This document shows positions 32,968-40,821 of a DNA stretch of 64,000 nt, in pieces. Each line of letters begins with the position of its first letter. Position 1 is the stretch's first letter. Made by a program: the position numbers and the translations under genes. The stretch is from positions 248,001 through 312,000 of the forward strand of contig NZ_JAFEVR010000012.1 of the NCBI RefSeq assembly GCF_017352375.1. Direction: 5' to 3'. The DNA is from Mycolicibacterium sp. S2-37. Lineage in GTDB: Bacteria; Actinomycetota; Actinomycetes; Mycobacteriales; Mycobacteriaceae. The notes under the pieces are model-generated. The model worked only from the letters and a program-made list of their open reading frames with translations. It did not search any database and was not told where the DNA came from.

Positions 32968-33834
32968 CTACACCTTGGCCATCACGTTCTCGGCGAACCA
33001 CTCCAGGTTGCGGATCTTGTCCTCGAGCGGTTCGGTGTCCGGACCGGTGATGTAGGGAATGCGGAAGCCGACGATGACGTCGGTGACGCCCTTGTCCTCC
33101 AGGCGTTTGATGCCGTCGACGGTGAAGGCGTCGACCGAGATGACGTGGATCTCGAACGGTCCGGTGCTGCCCTGCTCTTCGCGGAAGCGGTTCAGCTTGG
33201 CGATCAGGTCGTCGAGTTCCTGCGGATCGCCGCCCCCGTGCATCCAGCCGTCGCAGCGGGCGGCCCGGCGCAGCGCGGCGTCGGCGTGGCCACCGACGAG
33301 GATCGGCACCGGCTTGGTCGGCGCCGGGGTCATCTTGGTCTTCGGGATGTCGTAGAACTCGCCGTGGAACTCGAAGTACTCACCGGTGGTGAGGCCGCGG
33401 ATGATCTCGATACATTCGTCCATCCGCTTGCCGCGCTTGGCGAACGGCACGTTCATCAGCTCGTAGTCCTCCTGCCATGGGCTGGTGCCGACGCCGAGCC
33501 CGAGCCGGTTGTCGAACAGTGCGGCCAGCGAACCGGCCTGCTTGGCGACCAGCGCCGGCGGACGGATGGGCAGCTTCAGGACGAAGAAGTTGAACTTCAG
33601 CGTGGTGGTGACGGCGCACAGTGCACCGGCCAGGACGAAGGACTCGATGAAAGCCTTGCCATCGAGGAACTCGCGGCTGCCGTCCGGGGTGTAGGGATAC
33701 GTCGAATCGGACTCGAACGGGTAGGCGACGCTGTCGGGGATCGTCATCGCGTGGTAACCGGCCGCCTCGGCGGCCTTGGCCAACGGGATGTAGAACGTCG
33801 GGTCGGTCATCGCCTCGGCATAGGTGAACCGCAC
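32968..33834 (-). CDS. LLM class F420-dependent oxidoreductase
   Basis: A 288-residue luciferase-like TIM-barrel oxidoreductase of the F420-using type: RFTYAEAMTDPTFYIPLAKAAE at the start, LGLGVGTSPWQEDYEL in the cofactor region, PVPILVGGHADAALRRAAR, and a C-terminal helix. GTG 33834 is preceded by a strong AGGAGG. A perfect 16-bp KstR-type palindrome lies 46-59 nt upstream. By order it corresponds to Rv0940c. It probably acts on a lipid or sterol intermediate; substrate not known. Confidence 0.88.
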   Translation of the reverse strand: MRFTYAEAMTDPTFYIPLAKAAEAAGYHAMTIPDSVAYPFESDSTYPYTPDGSREFLDGKAFIESFVLAGALCAVTTTLKFNFFVLKLPIRPPALVAKQAGSLAALFDNRLGLGVGTSPWQEDYELMNVPFAKRGKRMDECIEIIRGLTTGEYFEFHGEFYDIPKTKMTPAPTKPVPILVGGHADAALRRAARCDGWMHGGGDPQELDDLIAKLNRFREEQGSTGPFEIHVISVDAFTVDGIKRLEDKGVTDVIVGFRIPYITGPDTEPLEDKIRNLEWFAENVMAKV

Positions 33835-33879
33835 AGCGCCTCCTGATTGTCGGGTGCCGAATACTCGGCGCGAGAATTC

Positions 33880-33893
33880 TAGAACGCGTTCTA
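33880..33893. promoter_or_regulatory. KstR-type operator box
   Basis: TAGAACGCGTTCTA fits TNNAACNNGTTNNA, and the palindrome extends to CTAGAACGCGTTCTAG (33879-33894). It lies between the leftward LLM oxidoreductase and the rightward DUF4235/TPP-enzyme genes and could control either or both. Confidence 0.75.
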
Positions 33894-33934
33894 GTTTGAT
33901 GTTTGAAGAATCAGGGGCCGGGAACGAGAGCGGC

Positions 33935-34207
33935 ATGAGCGCGGCCAAGAGCTTGTACAAACCCCTGTCCATCGCCAGCAGCGTCCTGGGCGGTCTGCTC
34001 GCCGGCAAGATCTTCACCGAGCTCTATCAGCGAGCCAATCCGTCGGGCAACGAGCCGCCCGAGCCGAGCGACCTGTCGAGTTCGGCGCGGGACATCTTCA
34101 TCGCCGCCGCCGTGCAGGGCCTCATCGTCGGAGTGGTGCGCGCGGCACTGGCGCGGGGGCAGGCCAAGGGCTTCCACGCGCTGACCAACGAAGATCCCGA
34201 AGTCTGA
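33935..34207 (+). CDS. DUF4235 domain-containing small membrane protein
   Basis: 90 residues. The N-terminal SLYKPLSIASSVLGGLLAGKIF and the C-terminal IFIAAAVQGLIVGVVRAALARG are two membrane-type segments joined by a Pro/Glu-rich loop, the DUF4235 pattern. ATG 33935 has GAGAG upstream; an ATG at 33899 is in frame but has no ribosome site and overlaps the promoter area. Its TGA directly abuts the GTG of the TPP enzyme gene. Function unknown. Confidence 0.8.
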   Translation: MSAAKSLYKPLSIASSVLGGLLAGKIFTELYQRANPSGNEPPEPSDLSSSARDIFIAAAVQGLIVGVVRAALARGQAKGFHALTNEDPEV

Positions 34208-35971
34208 GTGACCGACCTGGTAGCCGACGCGCTGGTCGCCCGACTGAGCGACTGGGACGTCGAACGAATCTTCGGTTACGCCGGAGACGGCATCAACACA
34301 CTGCTCGGTGCGCTGCAACGCGCCGACGGGCCCGAGTTCGTCAGCACCCGGCACGAAGAACTCGCCGCCTTCATGGCGTGTGGGCACGCCAAGTACACCG
34401 GCAAGGTCGGGGTCTGTATGGCGACCCAGGGCCCCGGCGCCATCCACCTGCTGGCCGGTCTCTACGACGCCAAGCTCGACCGGCGTCCGGTGGTCGCCAT
34501 CGTGGGGCAGGTGGTGTCGTCCGCCCTGGGCAGCGGTTACCTCCAGGAGGTCGACCTGCACACCCTGTTCAAGGACGTGTGCGGACAGTACGTGCAGACG
34601 ATCTTCGCGCCCGAGGGGGCGCTGATGGCACTCGACAACGCCATGCGCACCGCGATCGCGACGTCGACCCCGACCTGCCTGATCATCCCGCACGATGTCC
34701 AGCAGGCCGAGATGCCCGAGGAGTTGCAGCACAGCCACGGCGTGGTGCCGTCGGCGGCGATCTCCGCCCGAGGCCTGCTGACACCGCCGGATGAACAGCT
34801 GCGCCGGGCCGCCGAGGTGCTCAACACCGGCACGAAGGTGGCGTTGCTCGTCGGCCGGGGCGCGGCCGGCGCCACCGACGAGATCGCCCGACTGGTCGAG
34901 CATCTGGGAGCGGGCGTCACCGTCTCGCTGCTCGGCAAGCCGGTGCTCGACGAGGGCGAACCGTGGCACACCGGCGTGATGGGCCACCTCGGCACCACCG
35001 CGAGCGCACATCTCATGGCGGAGTGCGACACCCTGCTGATCGTCGGCTGCAACGATCCGTGGACCGAGTTCTACCCCGCGCCCGGTCAGGCCAGAGCCGT
35101 GCAGGTCGACATCGAAGCGCGGGTGGTCGGCGCCAAGTATCCGGTCGAGGCGCCGGTGATCGGCGATGCGGCGTCCGCCCTTTCGGCGCTGCTGCCGATG
35201 CTGGAGCCTGCCACGGACCGGAGCTTCCAGCAGCAGGTGCACGAGTGGACCCGACGCTGGCACGACGACGCCGCCGCACGCGCGGCCGTGGCGACCTCCG
35301 ACGCCAACCCCGAGGCCGTGGTCCGGGCGCTGTCGGAGCATCTACCGGCCGATGCGCGGGTCGCCGTCGACGTCGGCTCGTCCACGTACTGGTACGCCAG
35401 ACACGTCCGCCTGCCGCGCGGTGTGCCCGCTCATGTGTCCGGTTATCTGGCGTCGATGGGCTGCGCACTGCCGTACGGTGTGGCGGCCAAATGTGATGCG
35501 TCGCAACGTCCGGTGGTCGCGTTGGTCGGCGACGGCGCCATGCAGATGAGCGGTCTGCTCGAACTGGTCACCATCGCCGACCGGTGGCGGTCGTGGGACG
35601 ACCCACGTTTCGCAATTCTCGTCCTGCACAACCGCGACCTCACCGAAGTGTCGTGGGAGCAGCGCGAAATGGAGGGCAACCCGCGCTTCGGGGCCTCTCA
35701 GGACGTCCCGTCGTTCCCGTACGCCGACTACGCGGAGCTCCTCGGCCTGCAGGGGATCCGGGTGACCTCGTCTGACCAGGCCGACGATGCCTGGCGGCGG
35801 GCGCTGAGCGCGGACCGGCCCACCGTCATCGAGGCCGTCGTCGACTCCACACCCCTGCTGCCCCCGCTGATGCCGGATGCCAAGGCGGACAAAGTCTTCG
35901 ATGCGCTGGCCCGGGAAGGCGGCGACACCGACGAAGCGCGCGTGCGAGATCAGCGAAAGCGAGAAGGTTGA
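34208..35971 (+). CDS. Thiamine-pyrophosphate enzyme, pyruvate oxidase/acetolactate synthase family
   Basis: 587 residues with all three TPP-family domains. The N-terminal Pyr domain has the catalytic glutamate (STRHEELAAFMACGHAKYTG), followed by a central Rossmann-like domain and the C-terminal PP domain with the TPP motif VGDGAMQMSG...LHNRDLTEVSWEQ. The pattern is closest to PoxB-like pyruvate dehydrogenase (quinone)/oxidase enzymes rather than biosynthetic acetolactate synthase. It is the second gene of a plus-strand run after DUF4235, starting directly at the previous stop. No membrane-binding C-terminal helix is obvious. Pyruvate is the probable substrate. Confidence 0.85.
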   Translation: MTDLVADALVARLSDWDVERIFGYAGDGINTLLGALQRADGPEFVSTRHEELAAFMACGHAKYTGKVGVCMATQGPGAIHLLAGLYDAKLDRRPVVAIVGQVVSSALGSGYLQEVDLHTLFKDVCGQYVQTIFAPEGALMALDNAMRTAIATSTPTCLIIPHDVQQAEMPEELQHSHGVVPSAAISARGLLTPPDEQLRRAAEVLNTGTKVALLVGRGAAGATDEIARLVEHLGAGVTVSLLGKPVLDEGEPWHTGVMGHLGTTASAHLMAECDTLLIVGCNDPWTEFYPAPGQARAVQVDIEARVVGAKYPVEAPVIGDAASALSALLPMLEPATDRSFQQQVHEWTRRWHDDAAARAAVATSDANPEAVVRALSEHLPADARVAVDVGSSTYWYARHVRLPRGVPAHVSGYLASMGCALPYGVAAKCDASQRPVVALVGDGAMQMSGLLELVTIADRWRSWDDPRFAILVLHNRDLTEVSWEQREMEGNPRFGASQDVPSFPYADYAELLGLQGIRVTSSDQADDAWRRALSADRPTVIEAVVDSTPLLPPLMPDAKADKVFDALAREGGDTDEARVRDQRKREG

Positions 35972-36010
35972 GCGCCGTTTCGGTGCCGAAGCGCCCGGGT
36001 ATCGACGGGT

Positions 36011-37063
36011 ATGAGTGAAACTCCGGCGACGGACCGGGAGCGCCTGCCCGATCCCGATGACCCGCGCAAGCCCGATTCGCCGGCCGATCTGACCAAGCGG
36101 TCGTGGCTGTACATCCTGCGCAAGACCGCTCGCGAGTTCACCCAGGATCAGTGCACCGATCTCGCCGCGGCGCTGACCTACTACGCCGTGCTCTCGTTGT
36201 TCCCGGCGCTGTTGGTGATCGTGTCGTTGCTCGGCGTGTTCGGTCAGGGCCGGCGCACCACCGACGCTGTGCTCGAACTCGTCGGCGATGTCGCGCCGGC
36301 CTCCGCGGTGGACACCCTGCGGCCGACGATCGAGCAGCTCGTCTCGGCGCCGTCGGCCGGTCTGGCGCTGGTCGTGGGCATCCTCGGTGCGTTGTGGTCG
36401 GCGTCGGGCTACGTGGGTGCGTTCGGCCGCGCCATGAACCGGATGTACGAAATCGACGAGGGCCGGCCGTTCTGGAAGCTGCGCCCGCTGCAACTCGTGC
36501 TCACCCTGATCGCGCTGATCCTCGCCGCGGCAGTGGCTTTCATGCTCGCGGTCAGCGGTCCACTGGCCGAAGCCGTCGGCAACGCGATCGGGCTGGGCGG
36601 GGCCGCGGTGACGGTGTGGAACATCGTCAAGTGGCCGGTGATCCTGCTGTTCGTCGTCGCCGTCGTCGCGGTGCTCTACTACGCGACGCCCAACGTCAAG
36701 CAGCCGAAGTTCCGCTGGATCAGCATCGGCGCCGCCGTGGCCATCGTCGTGTGGGTCATCGCCTCGGTCGGCTTCGGCCTCTACGTGGCCAACTTCGCCA
36801 GCTACAACAAGACCTACGGCACCCTGGCCGGCGTCATCGTGTTCCTGCTGTGGCTGTGGATCACCAACCTGGTGCTGCTGTTCGGTGCGGAACTCGACGC
36901 CGAACTCGAACGCGGACGCCAGCTGCAGGCCGGGATGCCCGCCGAACGCGAACTCCTGCTCCCGCCCCGGGACGACCGCAACGTCAAGAAGATGGCCGAA
37001 GCCGAGGAGAAGGACATCAAGATGGGACGGACGCTGCGGCGCAGCCGGGGTCGCAGCACGTGA
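36011..37063 (+). CDS. YihY/virulence factor BrkB family inner-membrane protein
   Basis: A 350-residue protein with a charged N-terminus, six membrane segments and a charged C-terminal tail of about 60 residues. The family motifs CTDLAAALTYYAVLSLFPALL and GAFGRAMNRMYEIDEGRPFWKLR are clear. Proposed as a transporter-like membrane protein; function is not established. It starts 40 nt after the TPP enzyme. Confidence 0.9.
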   Translation: MSETPATDRERLPDPDDPRKPDSPADLTKRSWLYILRKTAREFTQDQCTDLAAALTYYAVLSLFPALLVIVSLLGVFGQGRRTTDAVLELVGDVAPASAVDTLRPTIEQLVSAPSAGLALVVGILGALWSASGYVGAFGRAMNRMYEIDEGRPFWKLRPLQLVLTLIALILAAAVAFMLAVSGPLAEAVGNAIGLGGAAVTVWNIVKWPVILLFVVAVVAVLYYATPNVKQPKFRWISIGAAVAIVVWVIASVGFGLYVANFASYNKTYGTLAGVIVFLLWLWITNLVLLFGAELDAELERGRQLQAGMPAERELLLPPRDDRNVKKMAEAEEKDIKMGRTLRRSRGRST

Positions 37064-37088
37064 CCGCGCGGGGCGCATACTCGCATCC

Positions 37089-37835
37089 GTGACTCGACGG
37101 ATCCACGTCATCGGCATCGGGGCCGGTGACCCCGACTACGTGACCGCCCAGGCCGTCGCCGCGCTCAACGACACCGACGTCTTCTTCGCCATGGACAAAG
37201 GGGAAGCCAAGGACGACCTGGTGGCCCTGCGCCGGCAGATCTGTGCGCGCTTCATCCATGAGCAGGCCTACCGGTTCGTCGAGCTACCCGATCCACGGAG
37301 GGCCCCTGCCGTGTCAGGTGCGGCCTACCGCACGGTCGTCGCGGACTGGCATGCCGAGCGGGCGAGGGTGTGGGCCGCGGCCCTCGAGTCCGAACTCGGG
37401 CCCGACGGTGTCGGCGCCTTCCTGGCCTGGGGCGATCCCTCCCTCTATGACAGCACCCTGCGCATCCTGGACCTGGTGGCGGCGCACGTGCCGTTCGAGT
37501 ACGACGTCATCCCCGGTATCACCGCGATCCAGGCGCTGACGGCGCGCCACCGGATCCCGCTCAACGATGTCGGCGAGCCCGTGCTGGTGACGACCGGCCG
37601 ACGGTTACGCGAGCAGGGGCTGACCGGAACCGCTGTGGTGATGCTCGACGCGGACTGCTCGTTTCGCACCTGTGCGCCGGAGACACGGATCTGGTGGGGC
37701 GCCTACCTCGGCACACCCGACGAACTACTGGTCGCCGGCACCGTCGGGCGCGACGGCGCCCACATCGAAGAGCTGCGTGCGCAGGCGCGGGCGCGACACG
37801 GCTGGATCATGGACACCTACCTGCTGCGGTCATGA
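37089..37835 (+). CDS. cobF: Precorrin-6A synthase (deacetylating)
   Basis: A 248-residue SAM-dependent methyltransferase of the aerobic cobalamin pathway. The N-terminal RRIHVIGIGAGDPDYVTAQ is the tetrapyrrole-methylase signature, and LAWGDPSLYD, VIPGITAIQAL and WIMDTYLLR are CobF-specific blocks. It methylates C1 of precorrin-5 with loss of acetate. The GTG at 37089 follows a CATACT -10-like element by 7 nt without a ribosome site, so a leaderless start is likely; a longer in-frame extension overlaps the YihY gene and lacks similarity. No other cobalamin gene is present here. Confidence 0.92.
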   Translation: MTRRIHVIGIGAGDPDYVTAQAVAALNDTDVFFAMDKGEAKDDLVALRRQICARFIHEQAYRFVELPDPRRAPAVSGAAYRTVVADWHAERARVWAAALESELGPDGVGAFLAWGDPSLYDSTLRILDLVAAHVPFEYDVIPGITAIQALTARHRIPLNDVGEPVLVTTGRRLREQGLTGTAVVMLDADCSFRTCAPETRIWWGAYLGTPDELLVAGTVGRDGAHIEELRAQARARHGWIMDTYLLRS

Positions 37836-37856
37836 AGCCTGGCAAGATCAGTCGCC

Positions 37857-38249
37857 ATGGCCTTTCTGCTGCGCGCGGCGCTGACCGGCGTCGCGCTGTG
37901 GATCGTCACCCAGCTGGTGTCGGGAATCGAGTTCGTCGGCGGTGACACCACACTGCAACGCGTCGGTATCGTCTTCGTCGTCGCGGTGGTGTTCGGCGTG
38001 GTCAACGCGATCATCAAGCCGATCGTGCAGTTCGTGTCGATCCCGCTGTACATCCTCACGCTCGGCCTGTTCCACGTCGTGATCAACGCGTTGATGCTGT
38101 GGCTGACCGCATGGATCACCGAGCACACCACGCACCGGGGGCTCTACATCGACGACTTCTGGTGGACGGCGATCTGGGCGGCGATCATCCTGTCCGTCGT
38201 CAGCTGGTTGCTTTCTCTCGTCACAGGCGGCCTCACCGCCGACCGCTGA
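37857..38249 (+). CDS. Phage-holin-like family 4 membrane protein (mycobacterial chromosomal type)
   Basis: A 130-residue protein with four hydrophobic segments and the conserved VVFGVVNAIIKPIVQFVSIPLYILTLG core. This family is widespread in bacterial chromosomes and is not a sign of prophage; no other phage gene is near. Function unknown. It lies in a plus-strand run with small gaps (22 nt before, 17 nt after). Confidence 0.85.
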   Translation: MAFLLRAALTGVALWIVTQLVSGIEFVGGDTTLQRVGIVFVVAVVFGVVNAIIKPIVQFVSIPLYILTLGLFHVVINALMLWLTAWITEHTTHRGLYIDDFWWTAIWAAIILSVVSWLLSLVTGGLTADR

Positions 38250-38265
38250 CCGGCACACTGGAACC

Positions 38266-39129
38266 ATGCCCGAACTGCCCGAGGTCGAAGCTCTGGCCGA
38301 CCATCTGCGCCGTCATGCCGTCGGCCTGCCGATCGGTCGCGTCGACGTGTCGGCGTTCTCGGTCCTCAAGACGTTCGACCCGCCCATCACCGCGCTGCAC
38401 GGCCGCGAGGTGACCGACGCCCACCGCTGGGGCAAGTACCTCGGCCTGGCCGCGGGGGATCTGCTGCTCATCACCCATCTGTCGCGGGCCGGCTGGCTGC
38501 GCTGGTCGGACAAGCTGGCGGCGGGGCCGCTCAAACCCGGTAAGGGGCCGATCGCGTTGCGCGTCCACCTCGGCATCCCCGGCGAGGCCCCCGGCTTCGA
38601 CCTCACCGAAGCCGGCACCCAGAAGCGCCTCGCGGTTTGGCTGGTGGACGATCCGGCAATGGTGCCCGGCATCGCGACACTCGGCCCCGACGCCCTCGAC
38701 CTGACCGCCGAGGACCTCGGCGGCATCCTGTCCGGGCAGACCGGCCGCATCAAGAACGTCATCACCGACCAGAAGGTGATTGCCGGCATCGGCAACGCCT
38801 ACAGCGACGAAATCCTGCACGTCGCGCAGCTCTCCCCGTTCGCCACCGCCGGAAAGCTGACCGATGCGCAACGGGCGTCGCTGCACGACGCGATGATCTC
38901 CGTGCTGACCGACGCCGTGTCCCGGTCGGTCGGGCAGCAGGCGGCGACGCTGAAGGGGGAGAAACGGTCCGGTCTGCGGGTGCACGCCCGCGCCGGACTG
39001 CCGTGTCCGGTGTGTGGCGACACCGTCCGCGAGATCTCGTTCGCCGACAAGTCGTTCCAGTACTGTCCGACGTGCCAGACCGGAGGCAAGGTACTCGCCG
39101 ACCGGCGCATGTCCCGGTTGCTCAAGTGA
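38266..39129 (+). CDS. Fpg/Nei family DNA glycosylase
   Basis: A 287-residue base-excision repair glycosylase/AP lyase. The catalytic N-terminus PELPEVE (after Met removal), the H2TH motif GIGNAYSDEI and the C-terminal zinc finger (CPVCG ... CPTCQ) are all intact. Length is standard. It removes oxidised bases; whether it is Fpg- or Nei-type in specificity is not settled by sequence. It sits in the Rv0944 position of the M. tuberculosis order. It follows the holin-like gene by 17 nt. Confidence 0.9.
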   Translation: MPELPEVEALADHLRRHAVGLPIGRVDVSAFSVLKTFDPPITALHGREVTDAHRWGKYLGLAAGDLLLITHLSRAGWLRWSDKLAAGPLKPGKGPIALRVHLGIPGEAPGFDLTEAGTQKRLAVWLVDDPAMVPGIATLGPDALDLTAEDLGGILSGQTGRIKNVITDQKVIAGIGNAYSDEILHVAQLSPFATAGKLTDAQRASLHDAMISVLTDAVSRSVGQQAATLKGEKRSGLRVHARAGLPCPVCGDTVREISFADKSFQYCPTCQTGGKVLADRRMSRLLK

Positions 39130-39153
39130 GCGCTTGCCGATCTTCGCGTTGGG

Positions 39154-39159
39154 TATAAA
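39154..39159 (+). promoter_or_regulatory. -10 element TATAAA for a leaderless transcript
   Basis: TATAAA in GGGTATAAATCC stands out in this GC-rich sequence and ends 7 nt before the ATG of the aldehyde dehydrogenase at 39167. There is no ribosome site between, so transcription probably starts at or next to the ATG. Confidence 0.55.
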
Positions 39160-39166
39160 TCCAGCC

Positions 39167-40735
39167 ATGACGACGTTCCGTACCGCCCACCCGAGGGTCG
39201 AGCCGCTGCTCGCCGAACTGCCGCGGCGTGTGCAGGCCGCCGACCCCGGACGCCACCGCGACATCGTCGACGCGATGACCGGCCGGCCGCTCGGTCAGGT
39301 TCCGCACTGCACCGCCGACGACGTGGTCGCCGCCGCTGCCCGCGCGCGCGTCGTGCAGGCCCAGTGGGCGGCGCGGCCGGTGTCCGAGCGCGCCGCGGTG
39401 ATGCTGCGGCTGCACGATCTGGTGCTCGAACACCAGGACGAGGTGCTGGACCTGATCCAGCTCGAGAACGGCAAAGCCCGCAGGCACGCCTTCGAAGAGG
39501 TCATCGACGTCGCGCTGACCGCGCGTTACTACGCCCACACCGCCGAGGAGACGCTGCGGCCCAAGCGCCGCCAAGGGGTGCAGCTGATGCTCACCGAGGT
39601 CTGGGAGCACCACCACCCCAAAGGCGTCGTCGGCATCATCTCGCCCTGGAACTACCCACTGACACTCGGTATCAGCGACGCCCTGCCCGCGATCGTCGCC
39701 GGGAACGCGGTACTCGCGAAACCCGATGACCGGACACCTTTTTCACATCTGTGGGCGGTGCGACTGCTGGAACAGGCCGGTATGCCGGCCGGGTTGGTCC
39801 AGACCGTCACCGGGCCCGGCTCCGAGCTCGGCACGCCCATCATCGAGCAGTCCGACTACCTCATGTTCACCGGTTCGACGAGCACCGGCCGCACCGTCGC
39901 CAAGCAGGCTGCCGAGCGGCTGATCGACTATTCGATGGAACTCGGCGGCAAGAACGCCCTGCTGGTCCTCGAGGATGCCGACGTCGACAAAGCTGCCCGG
40001 GGCGCGGTGAAGGCGGCCTTCTCCAACGCCGGTCAGCTGTGTATCTCGATCGAGCGGATCTACGTTCCGGCTGCCCTGTGGGACGACTTCACCGCCCGCT
40101 TCGTGAAGTACACCAATGAGCTGAAACTGACTCCCGCGCTTGACTATTCGGCCGACATGGGCACGCTGATCAATCAGACACAGCTCGACACCGTGATCGG
40201 GCACGTCGACGACGCGGTGAGCAAGGGCGCGACCCTGCTCGCCGGCGGCAAGGCCCGGCCCGACATCGGCCCGTTCTTCTACGAGCCGACGATCCTGTCC
40301 GGAGTGTCCGAGGGGATGGACGTCTACCTCGACGAGACCTTCGGCCCGGTGGTGTCGCTGTACCGCGTCGACTCCGAGGAGGAGGCGATCGCCAAGGCCA
40401 ACGACAGCCGCTTCGGCCTGAACTTCAGTGTCTGGACGTCGAATCCCCAGCACGGCCGCGAGGTGGCGGCGAAGCTGCAGGCAGGCACCGTCAACGTCAA
40501 CGAGGCCTACGCCGCGGCGTGGGCATCGGTCGACGCGCCGATGGGCGGCATGAAGGACTCCGGCATCGGACGCCGCCACGGCGAACACGGCATGCTCAAG
40601 TACACCGAGTCGCAGACCATCGCCGTCGAGCGCGGCCTGCCCGTCGGCGTCCCGCCGTGGATCCGCGCCGACCGCTACGCCAAGGTGATGACCGTCGGCC
40701 TGAAGGCACTGCGCCGGATCCCCGGCGTCAAGTAG
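39167..40735 (+). CDS. Aldehyde dehydrogenase (succinate-semialdehyde dehydrogenase-like)
   Basis: A 522-residue ALDH. The cofactor motif FTGSTSTGR, catalytic Glu in MELGGKN and nucleophilic Cys in NAGQLC are all present. The N-terminus (TAHPRVEPLLAELPRRVQAADPG) fits GabD2-type enzymes. It oxidises a semialdehyde, probably succinic, with NAD(P)+. A second ALDH with SSADH features lies 1.8 kb away across pgi. The start is fixed by a TATAAA element just upstream. Confidence 0.9.
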   Translation: MTTFRTAHPRVEPLLAELPRRVQAADPGRHRDIVDAMTGRPLGQVPHCTADDVVAAAARARVVQAQWAARPVSERAAVMLRLHDLVLEHQDEVLDLIQLENGKARRHAFEEVIDVALTARYYAHTAEETLRPKRRQGVQLMLTEVWEHHHPKGVVGIISPWNYPLTLGISDALPAIVAGNAVLAKPDDRTPFSHLWAVRLLEQAGMPAGLVQTVTGPGSELGTPIIEQSDYLMFTGSTSTGRTVAKQAAERLIDYSMELGGKNALLVLEDADVDKAARGAVKAAFSNAGQLCISIERIYVPAALWDDFTARFVKYTNELKLTPALDYSADMGTLINQTQLDTVIGHVDDAVSKGATLLAGGKARPDIGPFFYEPTILSGVSEGMDVYLDETFGPVVSLYRVDSEEEAIAKANDSRFGLNFSVWTSNPQHGREVAAKLQAGTVNVNEAYAAAWASVDAPMGGMKDSGIGRRHGEHGMLKYTESQTIAVERGLPVGVPPWIRADRYAKVMTVGLKALRRIPGVK

Positions 40736-40754
40736 AGGTCGCCGCGTTCCCTCG

Positions 40755-40812
40755 CGACTGCACGGTTGTTGACGGGCCTTCTCGACCGTTGCGTACAACA
40801 ACCGTGCAGTCG
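40755..40812. terminator. Long inverted repeat between convergent ALDH and pgi
   Basis: CGACTGCACGGTTGTTG (40755-40771) is perfectly complementary to CAACAACCGTGCAGTCG (40796-40812), giving a 17-bp stem with a 24-nt loop. It fills the 86-nt gap between two convergent genes, so it is probably a bidirectional terminator. No U-tract. Confidence 0.65.
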
Positions 40813-40821
40813 AGGCGTTGA

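Noticed and set aside
37857..38249. Holin-family protein as evidence of a prophage
   Set aside because: No lysin, capsid, integrase or repeat nearby. This holin-like family is common in bacterial chromosomes.
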